This document shows, piece by piece, positions 12,964 to 25,786 of a DNA stretch of 64,000 bases (positions within the stretch are counted from its first letter, which is position 1; each line of letters begins with the position of its first letter). Source of the stretch: Plenodomus lindquistii. Its lineage: Eukaryota > Ascomycota > Dothideomycetes > Pleosporales > Leptosphaeriaceae. The notes beneath the pieces are model-generated. The model was not told where the DNA came from and searched no databases. It worked only from the letters and a program-made list of their open reading frames with translations. The DNA lies in assembly GCA_025504975.1 (NCBI GenBank), contig JANUWI010000006.1:434001-498000 (forward strand). Reading direction: 5' to 3'. Both the position numbers and the translations under genes were made by a program.

Positions 12964-15900
12964 CTACTTCTTACTCTTCTGATACGTAATATCGTACTGA
13001 AAAAAGCTATCCCAAATCCCCCCACTCTTCTTCGCCCCGACTCCTCCCGCAACCCCCTGTTTCCTCGCCCCAGCCCCCACATTCCCAACACCGACAATAT
13101 CCCCCACACTCCCCGCCCGACTCTTACTCGGCGACCCACCACTATTCCCGACCCCCGACTTCTGCGGAGACGACTGACGGCTCAGACGAGGTAGGACCTG
13201 TACAGGCGTCAGAAACCGCGTCATTTCAAGGACCCCATAATTGATCATTGCGCACAGATGCTCCGTTTGAATCCTCCGTTGCTCTTTGCACGGCAGGGCC
13301 TGCGATGGACGATTCGCGGAGGTGGCTCGGGCGGCTGTGTGTGCCATTTGCTGGGCTGGCGCCTCTCGTCGCGGTGTTAGAGTTTGGGTTTGAATCTGGG
13401 TGTTCGCCTGGTGATTGTGCGTCGTTTGTTGGACGGCCGCCGGCTTTCCGACTGCTGGTTCCGCTGCTGCGGCGGCTGTCGAGGGATTTGTTAAGCTGGA
13501 TAGCTGGATCTGTGGCGGACTTCTTCTTGAGCTTTTGCACCTCACCTTGGCCGGTGGCGAGACTGCTTTTCACGGTGACGGCGCCGATACCGGGTGTGCC
13601 AGGAGCCATGGCTTTTTCTTCAGTTGCGTCCAGTAGGTACCACCGGAGGCCATCAGAGAGATCAAAGGGGTTTTCGTCTTCAAATGAGGGTGCATTGCTT
13701 GAGGCGATGGACTGTCCGTCGATAGATGCTCGTGGTGCACCGCCGAGTGTCTTGGAAAGATCCACCACGCGCTCTTCAACCTTGGAGATACGTGCCACTA
13801 GCCATTCCTTCCCTTGCAGTCGGTGCGAGTCTTGTTCACGCAGGAAGAAATGCGGCGCCCCTACATTGAAGGCAGCCCATGGTCTGTGTGCGTTGTTGCG
13901 AGTGGGTAGGAAGAGTGCCAGATCGCCCTCTTTGAACGTGCGGTATGCAATCTTCTCATTTGCATCGGCCTGGAAGCGATGCGCCTTGTCTCGGTAGGCG
14001 CGTGCCTCCTTTTGCCACTTCCGCGCTGTATGCTCCATATCGCGCATTCGCTTTGCAACAGCATCGCTGAACGTTTCCGTATTGAAGAGATTCAGCTTCT
14101 CAATGAGCTCCTTGTAGCGACTCTCTTCCTCTTCCGGCGTAGCCGATTCGGTCCACTGCAAGAACGACAAATCTCCTATGTCTTCGAGGAATCGTTTGAG
14201 TGGAGTGGGAGAGGGAGTTGTTGTGCTTCGGCTCAAGCCACCATTTGTATCTGACATAATGGTGCTGTTGCCCAGCTTCGATGCTCGCTGTAGAACCATC
14301 TCGCCGTTTTCGTGTGTAATGACGAAACCAAGGGCTTCAAGCAAGCGAATGAGTCGTTCGTGTTGTGCGTAGAGTCGTTGGCTGAGTTCTTTTGCTCGCG
14401 CCAAGCGCTGGTGCGCGCGGGATGAGTCAAATTCCTCATACTTCAGCAGCTTCTTCTCCATACGCATGAGCTCGACGTCAAGACTATTCGCATGCGAACT
14501 CTTCTCTGCTAGCTCGGCTCGCAGCTGCCCGACCTTTTCCTCTTCCTCCTCGACTCGCTTTCGTAAAGCGTCTGCACCAGTTTCACCCTCGGCGAACTTT
14601 GTGCGAAGATCGTGTAGGTGATTGCGCTCATCCTTGAGCTCTGCGGTGATTGACCCGAGTGTTGCGATCTGCGAATCAAGCTGTTCCTGAAGCTGGATGC
14701 GCGCCTTCTCTTGTTTTTCGACTTCAGACTTGAGCTCCTTCTCTTGATCTTCCAGCCTTGCATGCGTGTTTTCGTTCTCAGATTTCGCAATCGCCACAGC
14801 TTGCTGTAGCTCCTTCTGATGTTCAAGTGATCGCAACGCCAGGTCCTCAAGCTGTGCAATGAGCTTGGACGGGCTTTCGGGCGCTGTGGTATCGGGAGAC
14901 AAATATTTGAATGTCGTAGTGAGCGCCTCGAAATCCTGCTTCTTCACTGCCTTGTTATTATCGAGCTCAGCTTGTAATTTCGCAATGCGCTCATCAGCCT
15001 CGCTGTTCTGCTTCACGGCATCTTGGCGGGCCTTGTCCAACTCAATCACTAGCTCTTGTAGCCTTGCGTCGATCACAGTCCGTTCGTGATCACGGCTACC
15101 GAGCACTCGATCCAGCTCATCTTCGGCTTCTTCTATTCTCGTCTTGAAGGCTTGTATCTCGTTCTCTAACGATCGACGCTCGTCGGCGAATTCTCTTTGC
15201 TGGGCTTTCATGTTCTCCATGATGTTGTTCTTGGTCGACATGGCCTCTTCAAAGTGGCGCTGCTGCTCTGCGTCTTCGTCTTTTCGAGCTTGGGCTTCCT
15301 TCTCCAACAAGGCGCGGGCTTGTTTTTCTGCTGCCAATTCTTGTTCAAGCCGCACAACTCGGCGCTTGTCTTCTTGCCCTTGATTTGCTGAAAACCGCCG
15401 CGACGTTAGAGAAGATCGCCGTGACATTTCCTCGTACGGTTTTGGAGAAGCGGTCTCGACAGTCGGTGTCGGTGGATCGCTGGGCCCGCTAAAGGACGGC
15501 GGTGCTCCTCCTATCGAAAGTCGACTCACGTGGTTCTGACGATGCAGTAGATCTTCCAGCCTCCGCACCCGACTTTTGTGCCCCCTGAGCTCATCTTCAA
15601 GCTTGATGTTGGCTTCTTTGAGCACGCGCAGGTCGTCATCACCTCGTACCGTGAGCTGCGAAGCTCTGCCAAACGCGGGCTCGTGAACGCTGCCCATCTT
15701 GAAATTCTTTGCACGCTTGATTTGCTGCTTTGTAGGACGGTCGAGATCTTTGATGGCTTGACTAAGCGCTTCCGCTTCGGATGTCTGCCCTTCGAGTCCC
15801 TGCAATATCTGCAGGTAGTCTTGGAGGTCTTCTCGTGTGACTGTAGGCCATTTGTTCTTTTCGGGCTGCACATTCATCTCAAACCCTACAGACCCACCCG

Positions 15901-17358
15901 TGACTGCCTCCACGTTGATGACATCCGCAATCGGCTTGAGCCATTTCTTCCGTCGACGCTCCTCTTCTTCTTGGAATGTCGCCATCTCCTCTGCCAGTGA
16001 TGAGGTGTCTTTCTGTACCCGTTCCATCCACTCGCGCCTGCGAACAGCTTCCACCAACAAAGTTCCATAGATGTAGGGCAGCCGACCGACTAGTGAGATG
16101 AGTTCAAAAGCAGCAACACCCTCTTGTGGTATGCTGATTTGTTCAAGTTCATTGTTCATGTTCGCAATGACCGATTCGATTGTCGCGATGCCCTGCATGC
16201 TCGCCACAGAGTTGCTGATAGCGGTGTTCTTGGCATCTACAGCCCTTCGTACGAGATCGCTCATCTCCGCAGTGTACTCACGCATGGCTGGCAAGAAGTT
16301 TCGCGTATGTAGTAGCGCCATCTTGGACACTTGCGCGACAGATCTCGAGCTTGTTTCCAATTCCATGACATGCTCAAAGTCAGACTCGACTTTTTTTGCG
16401 ACGGCGTCGATTTCGTTGTACAGGCGAGCAGGCTCCTCTGCGTCATTGGACAGTGACCGGCTTTGGCTCTGACCTACTGCGCCGAGTAGTTCATTGTAGT
16501 CTGCGCCGATCTTTTCTAGTTGTGTGCTCATGCCATCTATGCGCTTTCCAAACAGCTCCCTCACGCGCTTGCTCGTGCCTGTCGCCTTCTTGACAGCCTC
16601 TACATCGAGGAACTCCTGAAGTGAGGCCGCTCGGCCCTGGGCAGACTTGCGAGCGTTCTGCACGGCTTGCGCGGATCGCAACTCCTTGGCCAGAAACTGC
16701 GTAAAGTCCAACTTTGCAGGTATGGAGCCGAGTTGATTGAAGTCAGCGTCCAGCCTTCGAAGATTGTCTCCGGCCTCCTTCTCCACGCCGTCGTACCACT
16801 CCTTTGCTGCCTGGAATTTCTGCTCCAACCCCCGAATATGCGAATCATGGTTTCCTACGGCGACTTGTGTTCCCTTTTCTATTGTCGCCTGCTCAGCGAA
16901 GAGCTTGGCTGCGATGCGCGACATGGAGTGCGACTTGTCGAGCAGGCCAAAGGCCCAGTCGCGCCGGGACTGGAAGAGGGCCTGCCATGCTCGCAGGTCG
17001 GTGTTGTTGGAGAGCGTGTTGGGCGGGTCATCGGGGACGAAGGCTTCCGGGAGCGGCGTGGGCGCTATGGCAGCCTGTGGGTTGTTTGAGAGTTCGCGAC
17101 TGTAGACAAATATCTCCTTCTACCGTGCGAATCAGCAAGACTGTCCACGGAAATTTATGCATCAGCAAGACAATCTACCTCTGTTAACAGGGCTTGCAGC
17201 TTGACATGTTTTCCTTGGGCCGTCAATAAGACCTGCGACTCGGGCGCTATCTCCGTTGCTCTTGAGATCCAGTGCTTGAGCGCCTCGACGGTGCCAAAGG
17301 CAACGGGATCAGCGTCGATGCGCTGGCCCGTGTGAGCTACAGCAACCTGCAGCGACAT
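12964..17358 (-). CDS. ATG11: autophagy-related protein 11 (selective autophagy scaffold)
   Basis: Atg11 is the cytosolic scaffold that links cargo receptors to the autophagy machinery for pexophagy, mitophagy and Cvt-type transport. Exons are 17358-17179, 17119-13256 and 13197-12964, giving 1425 aa. Intron 1 is GTAGAT...GGTAG (59 nt). Intron 2 is GTGCGC...TACAG (58 nt) with a CTGAC branch site; all exon lengths are multiples of three. The N-terminus is a ubiquitin-like segment starting MSLQVAVAHTG. The middle is long coiled coil, Glu/Lys/Gln-rich from about residue 350 to 950. The C-terminal globular Atg11 domain lies at about 1070-1220, with ALFLPTRN, WAAFNVGAPHFFL and EWLVARISKVEERVV. The last exon ends in GGIWDSFFQYDITYQ, a conserved tail of filamentous-fungal Atg11. 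It is transcribed divergently from the CENP-H-like gene across 262 bp. Confidence 0.93.
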
Positions 17359-17620
17359 TCGGCGTTGCGCTCCTCCCGCGATTCGACCTGTGCAGCCAAG
17401 TGCTCCAAGGAAGGGTGCATTGCAGTGGTGAAGCGTGCGCATGTGAACACTGGGGGAACCAGATGCCGCCAAGGCAGCCTTGCAGGCATCATGCGCATGG
17501 GCCCCACCCTCGCGCATCACGGTGAAAGTCGCGTCTGGTCAGATGCACTTCCGTCTGCACTTCCGTCTGCACTCCCGTCTCGCCTGCCTGTTTTCCTAAT
17601 CAAGATTCTGCACACCCATC
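17359..17620. promoter_or_regulatory. divergent promoter ATG11 / CENP-H-like gene
   Basis: The 262 bp between the two start codons must contain both promoters. It includes three head-to-tail copies of the 12-mer GCACTTCCGTCT at 17545-17580, the third with one substitution. A shared regulatory role is inference from layout. Confidence 0.5.
17545..17580. repeat. 12-bp tandem repeat, three copies
   Basis: GCACTTCCGTCT occurs at 17545-17556 and 17557-17568, and as GCACTCCCGTCT at 17569-17580. It is 41 nt upstream of the CENP-H-like start codon, in the divergent promoter. Confidence 0.9.
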
Positions 17621-18496
17621 ATGGCTACTGTGACTACTATGGGCGACGTTGACATGGCCAACACGGATGCCAAGCCGCACGATCCAGACGACTTCACTGA
17701 TCTTCTCCAGACAAACTATAGCGACGCGTTCGCCTTCTCTGAGACCGAACAGCTTGCACTCAGCTTGTACGACCAGCTCCAGGAACTTGAATTGGAACTC
17801 AGTCTGCTGCAGGCTCAGCAATCAGGTAAGTCAATCGCTGGTGTTTGGCTCGCGAACATCAAAGATAACGAAGACATGCAGTACAAGCACCTGATGTCTC
17901 GGCCCTCTCAGATGACGCGGTGCAAGAGCAGCTGACCGTTGCGGAGCACGAGGCCATGGAAGCAAAGGCTGAGTATGAAATTCGTAACAGCATCACTCAC
18001 AACGTGCTTGTGATGGACCCTGTGCTAAAGGCCGTGCACGGAAGCGAGCAAGTCGGCGACGTCGAGAAGTATGTGTAGCGTGAGCATGCTGAATTCATTC
18101 ATATATCAACTAATCCAATTCAGGCGCCTCTTACCGCTGATAACGGAGAACAACACTGTATCTATGATCCATGGCTCACAGACAACGAAGCTTGCGTCAG
18201 TGACACGTGCTCTGAGTATTGCAGAACAGGCCAATATCACTGCGAATCAAACGAATCGAGAGTTGGCTCAAACGATGCTTGCGCTAGCCGAAGACATGAA
18301 GGCACAGTCCATCCAAGACATCGAAGATCCCAAGTTGCGAGCTCAAGTTGACGCAGTCGACAAGTCTCTAAAGGAGTCTAGACGCAGGAAGAGGACGTTG
18401 AAAGGTATCCTTTCGGCCATGATTGTGGGGAGTGGCATCAACTGGGCTGCCGACGAGGCTCTCACTGAACTGGTCATGGATGACGAAGACGATTGA
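17621..18496 (+). CDS. CENP-H-like inner kinetochore protein
   Basis: The product is a likely CCAN subunit at centromeric chromatin. Exons are 17621-17825, 17882-18068 and 18124-18496 (introns GTAAGT...GCAG and GTATGT...TTCAG, the second with a CTAAT branch site), giving 254 aa. The protein has a short coiled coil at about 45-70 (LQELELELSLLQAQQ), a DPVLKAVHG motif near 112, RLLPLITENN near 130, a second helical region at about 155-225, and a C-terminal block GILSAMIVGSGINWAADEALTELV. This order and the final block resemble the CENP-H/Fta3 family as I remember it. The assignment is by recalled resemblance only; it could be another coiled-coil kinetochore subunit. Gene structure is well supported by phase. 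Confidence 0.85.
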
Positions 18497-18768
18497 ACAG
18501 CTGCTAGGGACACACATAATGGCTTACGTTACAATTGCGGCTCCTCGTAGCACTTATCATATGAGGTCAGAACATACACTCAGCGTTTCCTACCACAAGG
18601 GTAGCGCTCCCGGCGGGGTGCCTGCAGACATTCACGGGCTCGCATTATCATGGTCACATCAAGTCGGCCATGCTGGCTGATGCTTTCCTCTTCCACAGCT
18701 CGCAGAAAGCATATGGACATGATGGGATCGACGAAGGTTGTCTATACTTTGCCTGGCTAACGTCTATC

Positions 18769-20074
18769 CTACTCATCCCACTGCGCGAAAACAACAGCGC
18801 CAGTAAGGGTAACAACGCCCAACTTTCCACCATTTGCCTCGTCGACGATTCTACCAGAATCAACATCGCGCTTCCATACAACCACAGTGTTGTTGTTCTG
18901 GTGGCCAACGGCAATCATGTCACCCGCCTTGTTGATCATGAACTGGCGAGGCGAATAGCCGCCTGACGGCGCCTGCTGAAACGGGGTCAAAGTACCGTTC
19001 GCGTTGATGGAAAAGACAGAAAGCGTATCAGTGGGTCCGCTGCGGTTCTTGGGTGAGGCAGCGAAGGACACATCGCGGTTCGACACAATGACGAATCGAT
19101 AATCAGGCTGTACAAATGTGAGAACTCATTTCAGAACAGTATTGCTGTGGCTTGCGACAGATTGTACTTACCGTGACAGCTATCTCACTAGTCGGCGCCT
19201 GGGTCGCAGGCAAATCATCGCTGATCGACGCAAGCGCGCCAACCTGCGTCCAAGTCAAACCGTTCTCCGAGGTCTCGACCTTGTAAGAATAGATCTTCTG
19301 ATCCAACTCGCCGTTGAAGAAGAGATACAAGTCATCAGTGCCCCAGGAGCGCCAAAACGCCGCATGACGCGGCCCTGCACCCGGAGGCGTAACCAGCGGT
19401 GCAAGTTCCCGCAACGGTGCAACGCTCTTCGAATCGTAGCGGAAGACTCGGATCATATCGCCTCCAAGATCCGGGATCAGAATGAACTTACCGCTGGGGT
19501 CCAAGATCACATGGTGCAGGTAGCTGCGATCTTGCCTCAGTGGCACTGGACCGGGTCGCGTGAGGTTCGGGAAGATGGTCTGGACTGACTCTTCGAGAGC
19601 GCCAGCTGCGCCGAGAGGGAAGACGCCAACAGCACTTCTGTTGCTATCATGGCTGTCAGTCTTCTAAACCGCGCATGCATCTGCTTGGAAGACTTACTAC
19701 GACGCACTCACATACGCCCTCACACCATCCCCAGCGTCGAAAATCTCGGCCGCAACCCCAGAAAGCGGCGCACTCACTCGCGCAATCCTCGTCAACTTCC
19801 CCGCATCGTCAATGGAAAACGAGTTCAGCGATCCCGCGGTCGCTGAACCACGACCGCGATCAAGACAGTACAGGATGCGTTGCGAGAAATCGAGATTCAG
19901 ACTCGCAGAGTTACTTTCGCAGTCGCTGGTTACAGAGGTAACAGAAAGGCCCTCAGAAGTTAGGGCAAGCGTGCTGACATTGCCATCTGAATGCGCAGCA
20001 AACAATTGCTGAGCATTGCCAGTCGTTGAAAGGAGTGCAGATGAGAGCACGGAAGTGAGGAGAAGTCGGTACAT
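18769..20074 (-). CDS. secreted lactonase-type seven-bladed beta-propeller
   Basis: Exons are 20074-19698, 19643-19172 and 19107-18769, giving 395 aa. Introns are GTAAGT...GATAG (54 nt) and GTAAGT...TACAG (64 nt), with phases agreeing. A signal peptide covers about residues 1-21 (MYRLLLTSVLSSALLSTTGNA). Repeated blade motifs follow: HHVILDPSGKFILIPDLGGDMIRVF, GPRHAAFW, YSYKV, GGYSPRQFMINKAGDMIAVGHQNNNTVVVWKRD. This is the lactonase/6-phosphogluconolactonase-like fold (also used by carboxy-cis,cis-muconate cyclase). The signal peptide argues for an extracellular enzyme acting on a lactone or aromatic intermediate rather than the cytosolic pentose-phosphate enzyme. The exact substrate cannot be read from the sequence. 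Confidence 0.88.
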
Positions 20075-21285
20075 TGTGGGCCGAGATGAATGAGCGTAAG
20101 AAACTTAGCAAAGGAATGAAGTCAAGTTGAAGCTTTGGTGACTTCAAACAAGCGTGTACTTGCTTCTCTTCATATGTACGTCACCGGCACTATCTCGATG
20201 ATTGCGATCATAAGCAGTATACGCCTTACTCGTACAGTGTAGTTTGGAAATCCTGCAGCGGACGTTTCGGTCTTGGAAACGGGCATTCTCGAAGGGCCAA
20301 GCAAACTAGCCGTTTCAGGGGTTGCGCAACGCCGTTTTCCCGTAAACTGTGGGAGAGGTAAACATTCGGCAGATCGTTCGTTCGTTCGCACTGATTCAGA
20401 CAACGCTTGATGGAGAAGAAGACATTCTCAATGTAGATGTAGACGTGGGTGCACTGTCCGCAGATCCTAGATGCCGTAGCTCACAAGACCGTCGTGTCCA
20501 CACTACCAGCTCCGCTCCAGTGCAAATAAGCATACTGAATCCATGCCTCTCACGACCCTGATTACACTGATGAACAGGATCTGAGACCTAGTCGCTGGAA
20601 ATTCACGTTCGCATATGTTTCTTCGGCCAAAGCCGAAGCTTCGGTGGCAGCGGACGCCGGAAGCTTCACCCAACCTGTCCATAAGCGCTGCCAAGACCAC
20701 GTAATGCCCAGCCCCAATCTCGGTCGCATTTGTTCCACGCCAAATGCATTGTTGGAATTTTCGCGGACGTCTTACTACATGTTAATATATGTAGAACTGT
20801 GCGACTACGTAGACAGGCAGAAAGTGAAGATGGTTGCATGACGAATACTAGCGGACATCACGACATTGTGCGCTTTGCTTGCGCGTCTCTGTCTTACATG
20901 CTTGTTCTAGATTCTGACCGTGTAGAGTTATAACGGGGTCATCGGTAATGAATGGTGCAGAGATGAGTGCAGGTGGGGTTGTTTGCGTTGTTTCTGGGGG
21001 TGAGATTGATACCATCATGAGTCTATGCAACAAGACTATGGTACATCTGGCTGCACAGATATTCCATCAAAAACTCACTTACTGCCAATCCTCGGCACCT
21101 AACCCCCCCTCCCCCAATAATGACAAAACATACCCCAAAAATCCCCATGATACATACCGATATACCCACCTCATCATAGCCAACTATGGACACCCCACCA
21201 AGACACTGCAACCCTTCAGTGCACTACTCTGTCTGACGTTTAGAAAGCGACCGTATCACTGCGTCTCCACCCTCACCTCCCCTCC
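20075..21285. other. intergenic stretch, no gene seen
   Basis: This 1.2 kb between the lactonase promoter and the GH55 3-prime end contains no supported gene. The final 200 bp are C-rich on the plus strand. Confidence 0.5.
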
Positions 21286-23881
21286 TCAAACCCGATACGC
21301 AATATACCCAATAGTATTCGAATACACACTCAAATTATCCTCCCACCCCGCCCTATCCACCCCATCAATCGTAAGCATCTGCAGCGCACCCACCTGACTC
21401 AGCGCAAAAGCCTGCAAACTCGAGTCGCCCTCGATACTCAGTATGCGATTCTGGCAGTTGCGCAGCCCATTCGGCGCATCGGGCGACGAACACGTGAGAT
21501 CGTAGTTTTGGAAAAAAGAGTATAGGCCCCCGCCGTAGATGAGCACGTTTTTGGAGTTTAGCACGCGTAGGCCGTAGGCGGAGCAGATGCCCGAGGGGCA
21601 GGCGGTGGCGTAGTTGGGGTCCGAGTAGGTGTCTGAGCGGCCGTAGGGTTGGGTTTTGGCGTCCGGGGCGGGCATGTAGTAGGGTGTTTCGGTTTGGATG
21701 AAGCCGGCGAAGATGTTGCTTGCGCTGTTGAACTGTGGGGTGGGTTAGTAGGGGGGTTTGTGGGTGGAGAAGAGGATGGGATGGGATGGGATGGGAGGGT
21801 GGTACCTGGTATTGGTAGAGTGCGTGATGCTCGACGCCGTTGGCCCAGAGGAAGACGTTGTTGGCTTCAACGTGGAGACCGCGGCCGGTGTAGATGGATA
21901 CTCGAGTACTCGTTCGGTCATCCAGGTCGTGATCGGCAGTCTTTGAACGGTCAGCAAGCGATACATGATCGTCGAAGTTATAGCTACTCACCCAGAACCA
22001 GTTGTTCTCAAAGTAGGCTCCTGAGGCGGACTTTGTGATCCAAACATTGGTGTGCGCCGCCATGCACTCAGGCTTAGTCGTGTAGATAGGGCACTGCGCG
22101 ACTTGCTGGTTAGTGCCCTTTGCACCGCCAATGCGGGTGTGCACATCCCAGATTCCGGACCCTCGTTGAGTGTTGAGATTGTATTGAATGACAATGGCTC
22201 CTGGTGTGGCTCCTTGCGTCTGCACAAGCATGTCTGACCATTCGACAGTACCGCTGTCGCCAGGCCTACCGATCTGTATGATTGGTCTGGGATTGTTTAT
22301 ATCTGACCAGGTAGCTCCAGAACCCATGATAGTGGAGAACGTCTCTCCAACCATGCGTGCGCCTGGGGGCACGTAGATTGTCTGGGTTACCTTATATACA
22401 CCGTGCTCGAAGAACAGGACCTTGTTCTGAGCAACAGCCTGAGTGATAGCGTTCTGAATAGCCTGGGTATCATCGGTTGCGCCATTACCCGTCGCGCCAG
22501 CATCCCTTGCAGAGATGAAGTCTCCAGTACCGAGGTTCTCGTACTGTGGCTTGGACTTGGAGTAGTATTTGCCGTTGTCGAGGAGACCTGTTGGACGAGC
22601 GGTGGGAGTAAATGCGCCTTGGAACTTTGTAGGCCCATTAGGCGTGTACTTGTTACCTTGTCCCCACGCTTGGATGGTCAATGTACCGCCTGGAAGCACT
22701 GTCGCTCCAGAACCCATAATCGCGATTGGTACATTGTTCAGCTTGATATTCTCCAGAACCAGCTGCCCTGCGCCTCTAGGAACACTGTTCGTCTTCCAGG
22801 CCATGTCAACAAACTTTTCACAATTCGTAATCTCGGAATCGATAATGACGACTGAGCCGACTTCGAGCTTGTTGGCTGCGGCCCCGTTGCTCATAGAGAA
22901 AGCTGTACCGCAGTCTGAGATTGCGAGACCGGAATAAAGCCAACCCCAGTTCCAGATCTGCGAAATGCCCACCACGGCACCGGAGATCTTGACGTTCCTC
23001 ATGGTGAATTGCTGGTTGCCAATGTTCATGCCGTACAAACCTCCACTGATGTCAAGGTCGGCCATGTGTCCTCCACTTCCGTTTTCGACAAAGATACCTG
23101 CATGGACTGATTGAGCTGACTTGGTCATCCTGATCTTGACGTTCTGGATGGTGGTGGCTTGCGAGCTCGGCCAGTGTATACCTTGGAAGCCAGACGTTGG
23201 TGGAACTGCGGTACCATCGATGATCAAGTTGCGGATTTGACGCATGAATATGTTAGTAGAGGTCCAGCCAGGCGCGCCATTATTCTGGTAAGGAGAAGCA
23301 TCGATGAGTGCTAATGCACTGAGAGTGGGGGCTGCTTTGAGAACGGGCAGGTTCTTGGGGTTGCCAATGAGCTGCGTCATGTAGTAGAAGATGATTGGTT
23401 TACCGATGAGGTATGTACCGGAAGGTATGTATACCACAGCGGGAGAATCGGTGGAAGAGTCGCAAACGCCTGGACCACAGCGATTTCCATCGCTGATGGC
23501 GCGGTTGATAGCATCCGAGTCGTCAGTGACGCCGTCACCTTGATTGTCATTAGCTACGCGCAAGCAAGACATAGGTCTTTGCTTACCTTTGGCACCATAC
23601 TCTTTCACATTCCTGAATACCTTGTACCCATCGGGGTTGGCATTGAACGCAGCCCGACCCTTACCTGACAGGTCGTTAAGCCAGTAGCCGTCTGGGTACG
23701 CAGCAGCAGCTAGGACTACATCGCCTTCTGCAGAGGTCTCAACTTCGACAGACCGTGCGACAGGTGCTTTGTGATGTCAGTGTACTACTTGTCGTTCTAA
23801 GGGAAGTGCTAATGACATACCAATCACCGCACCGTAAACACCTGCCGTCCAAAGGCAGGTGATCAAGAATCGCAACTGCAT
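21286..23881 (-). CDS. glucan 1,3-beta-glucosidase, GH55 family
   Basis: This is a secreted exo-beta-1,3-glucanase acting on fungal or callose-type glucan. Exons are 23881-23821, 23766-23587, 23538-21992, 21940-21806 and 21732-21286, giving 789 aa. The N-terminus is a signal peptide (MQLRFLITCLWTAGVYG). Two right-handed beta-helix (pectate-lyase-3 type) modules follow, marked by GAKGDGVTDDSDAINRAI near residue 85 and GATGNGATDDTQAIQNAI near 430. Further GH55-typical stretches are WPSSQATTIQNV, TADHDLDD, GRGLHVE and GVEHHALYQYQ. The 51-nt intron 21941-21991 is in frame and stop-free, so it could be missed; removing it joins ENNWFW directly to TADHDLDD as family alignments would require. Length is normal for the family. 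The gene has no co-oriented neighbour. Confidence 0.93.
21775..21797. repeat. GGGAT simple repeat inside a GH55 intron
   Basis: Four GGGAT-type units occur within the last GH55 intron (21733-21805). This is a minor microsatellite. Confidence 0.7.
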
Positions 23882-25786
23882 GCTTACAAAAGATGGAGGA
23901 GTCGCCTACGTATATACACAGAAACGAGTAGGGCGAGGTTGGAGGAGGAGAGAAGATGTGTGGAGCCTGACAGCGGCTTCGCCGTTTTATTTACTCCTTC
24001 CATGCCTCGCTTGTCTCCCACGTGTATACGATCTGGCAGGTGTGTTCAATTTCCCCTTCTTGTGGAGGCTTGGAACACTTTGAGTCGTCGACCCTGGCCA
24101 TCACAGCAAACGCTGACCGACTGGCTGCGGTCAAACAGTCAGATGCCACATAAATTGCCAACGGTGTGGCAACTTCATGCCTAACCCCTCACAGGGTTAA
24201 CGAGTCCACATTTATGTAACATGGCCGTGGCAAGGGCGCGTGGAACGGAAGTTCTTCTGGAAGCTGGCTCAAGGGAGTCGGTAAAGAGGGAAGGGGTGTA
24301 ACATTGGCGAGACTTGGTGTTGAATGAACCAAGCACTTTGCTCTGATGAGTGTACAACCAAGTGTTCAACCACCATTCTCTCCACAAATGAGAATTCCAC
24401 CCTCTTTCCGCAATGCAAAGTATGCCATATTCATCCAGACTACAAGACGTGTTTCGAGGGTCGCTGCACTAGCCTCGATCAGTAGACGTCACCGGATCGG
24501 GTATTCGCCTACAATCCCCGCTGAACACCATCCATTCAGGGGGCTACACCAACATATGCATGTGATGAGTGAGCATTCTGTGAGAGACACATTAACGGGT
24601 TCGGGAACCGTCCGCGGTCGCGAGCGCCCAACCCCGGATTTTTTACCAGCCTTGACACCAGAAGGTGCCACACGTGTGGGGAAGTCTTGTGTCCCAGGTT
24701 GCCTTTAGATCTTGTGTTACACCACATACAACTGCCCTATGATCCGCACCTTTGGAGCGCGCGTGCTCGTTTGGATGTCAAAAACTGAAGAAGTTGTCAC
24801 AAAGTCTAAGCGTTCATGGGAGTCACGACGTCACAATAGTCGCGTGAGACCTCCGCAAGACATGGAGACGTGATTTGAAAATCTTGCGACCTTCCCTGTA
24901 GATTCAATTTCGAGACTGCGATGCAGGGTAGGTATCGGAAATTGCGATCGTACCCAGCCCAGAGATTTCGAAAGACTGCGCGGGGACGGATGCGCTTACG
25001 ATTGGACGGCAGCTGCCCGAAGAGATCCAAATTTATGATAGGAGTGTAGTGAAACTACAAGTAGAAAGAATCGCAGCAGCATAAGGTGGGCTCTGAGAGA
25101 ACTGGAGTCGTGAACAGTGTTCTCCTACTCCAGAACATCTCGAACAACACCTCGAACCGATGTTGCGCAAGGATGCGATCAGCTGCTGGAGGTTAAATAG
25201 ATTAACCAGAATTCATGTCGTCCAAGTCAGATGATCGGAACCTAGGCTTTGAGTAATCCGCCAATCAGATTAGTCAACATACTCAACATGTGATGATCGA
25301 AACGAAGAAGCCTACCAGCGTCTCGATTTGCACGGTGAGGTTACACTGGGATGTGCCCTGCTCTACAATTCTGGTTGATGCGAGGTGGTGGTGGTGGTGT
25401 TTGAGCCATGTAGCCGCGGCATCAGGCCCAAACATTCACGAGGCTATCGCGATGGTCTTTGATCGAGCGAATGGCCAATGAAGGTTTCCAGTGGATCGCG
25501 CATTACTTGAAAGATATGGTCCAGCGGTAAATTGGAGGACTAGGTATACCACCAGGAGACAAGGGGAGGTTGTAGGAGAAAGGTTACTGATGTGGACAAG
25601 TATTTTCGTGTGCGAATGTCGTTATCTATGGGTTGAATCTCCTCTCGGGGAGCCAGTGGGTACTGACAGTCTGGTGGAGTCGTATGACCTACATCCCGGA
25701 AAGCCTCCTCTTAGGTATATGCGCGGACGCTCTTCTCACTTCCGCCACAGTCTCCAGCTCTTACATACAGACCATTATCCTATGAT
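23882..25786. other. intergenic stretch, no gene seen
   Basis: An ATG-started frame of 120 codons at 24346-24708 is the longest here, but it has random-looking composition and no family resemblance. Convergent/divergent promoters of the flanking genes explain part of the region. Confidence 0.45.

Noticed and set aside
24346..24708. 120-codon ATG frame between GH55 and thioesterase genes
   Set aside because: Random composition, an overlapping antisense frame of similar quality and no signal.
25515..25530. A-box-like TGGTCCAGCGG suggesting a tRNA
   Set aside because: No GTTCRANNC B box follows and no cloverleaf can be drawn.
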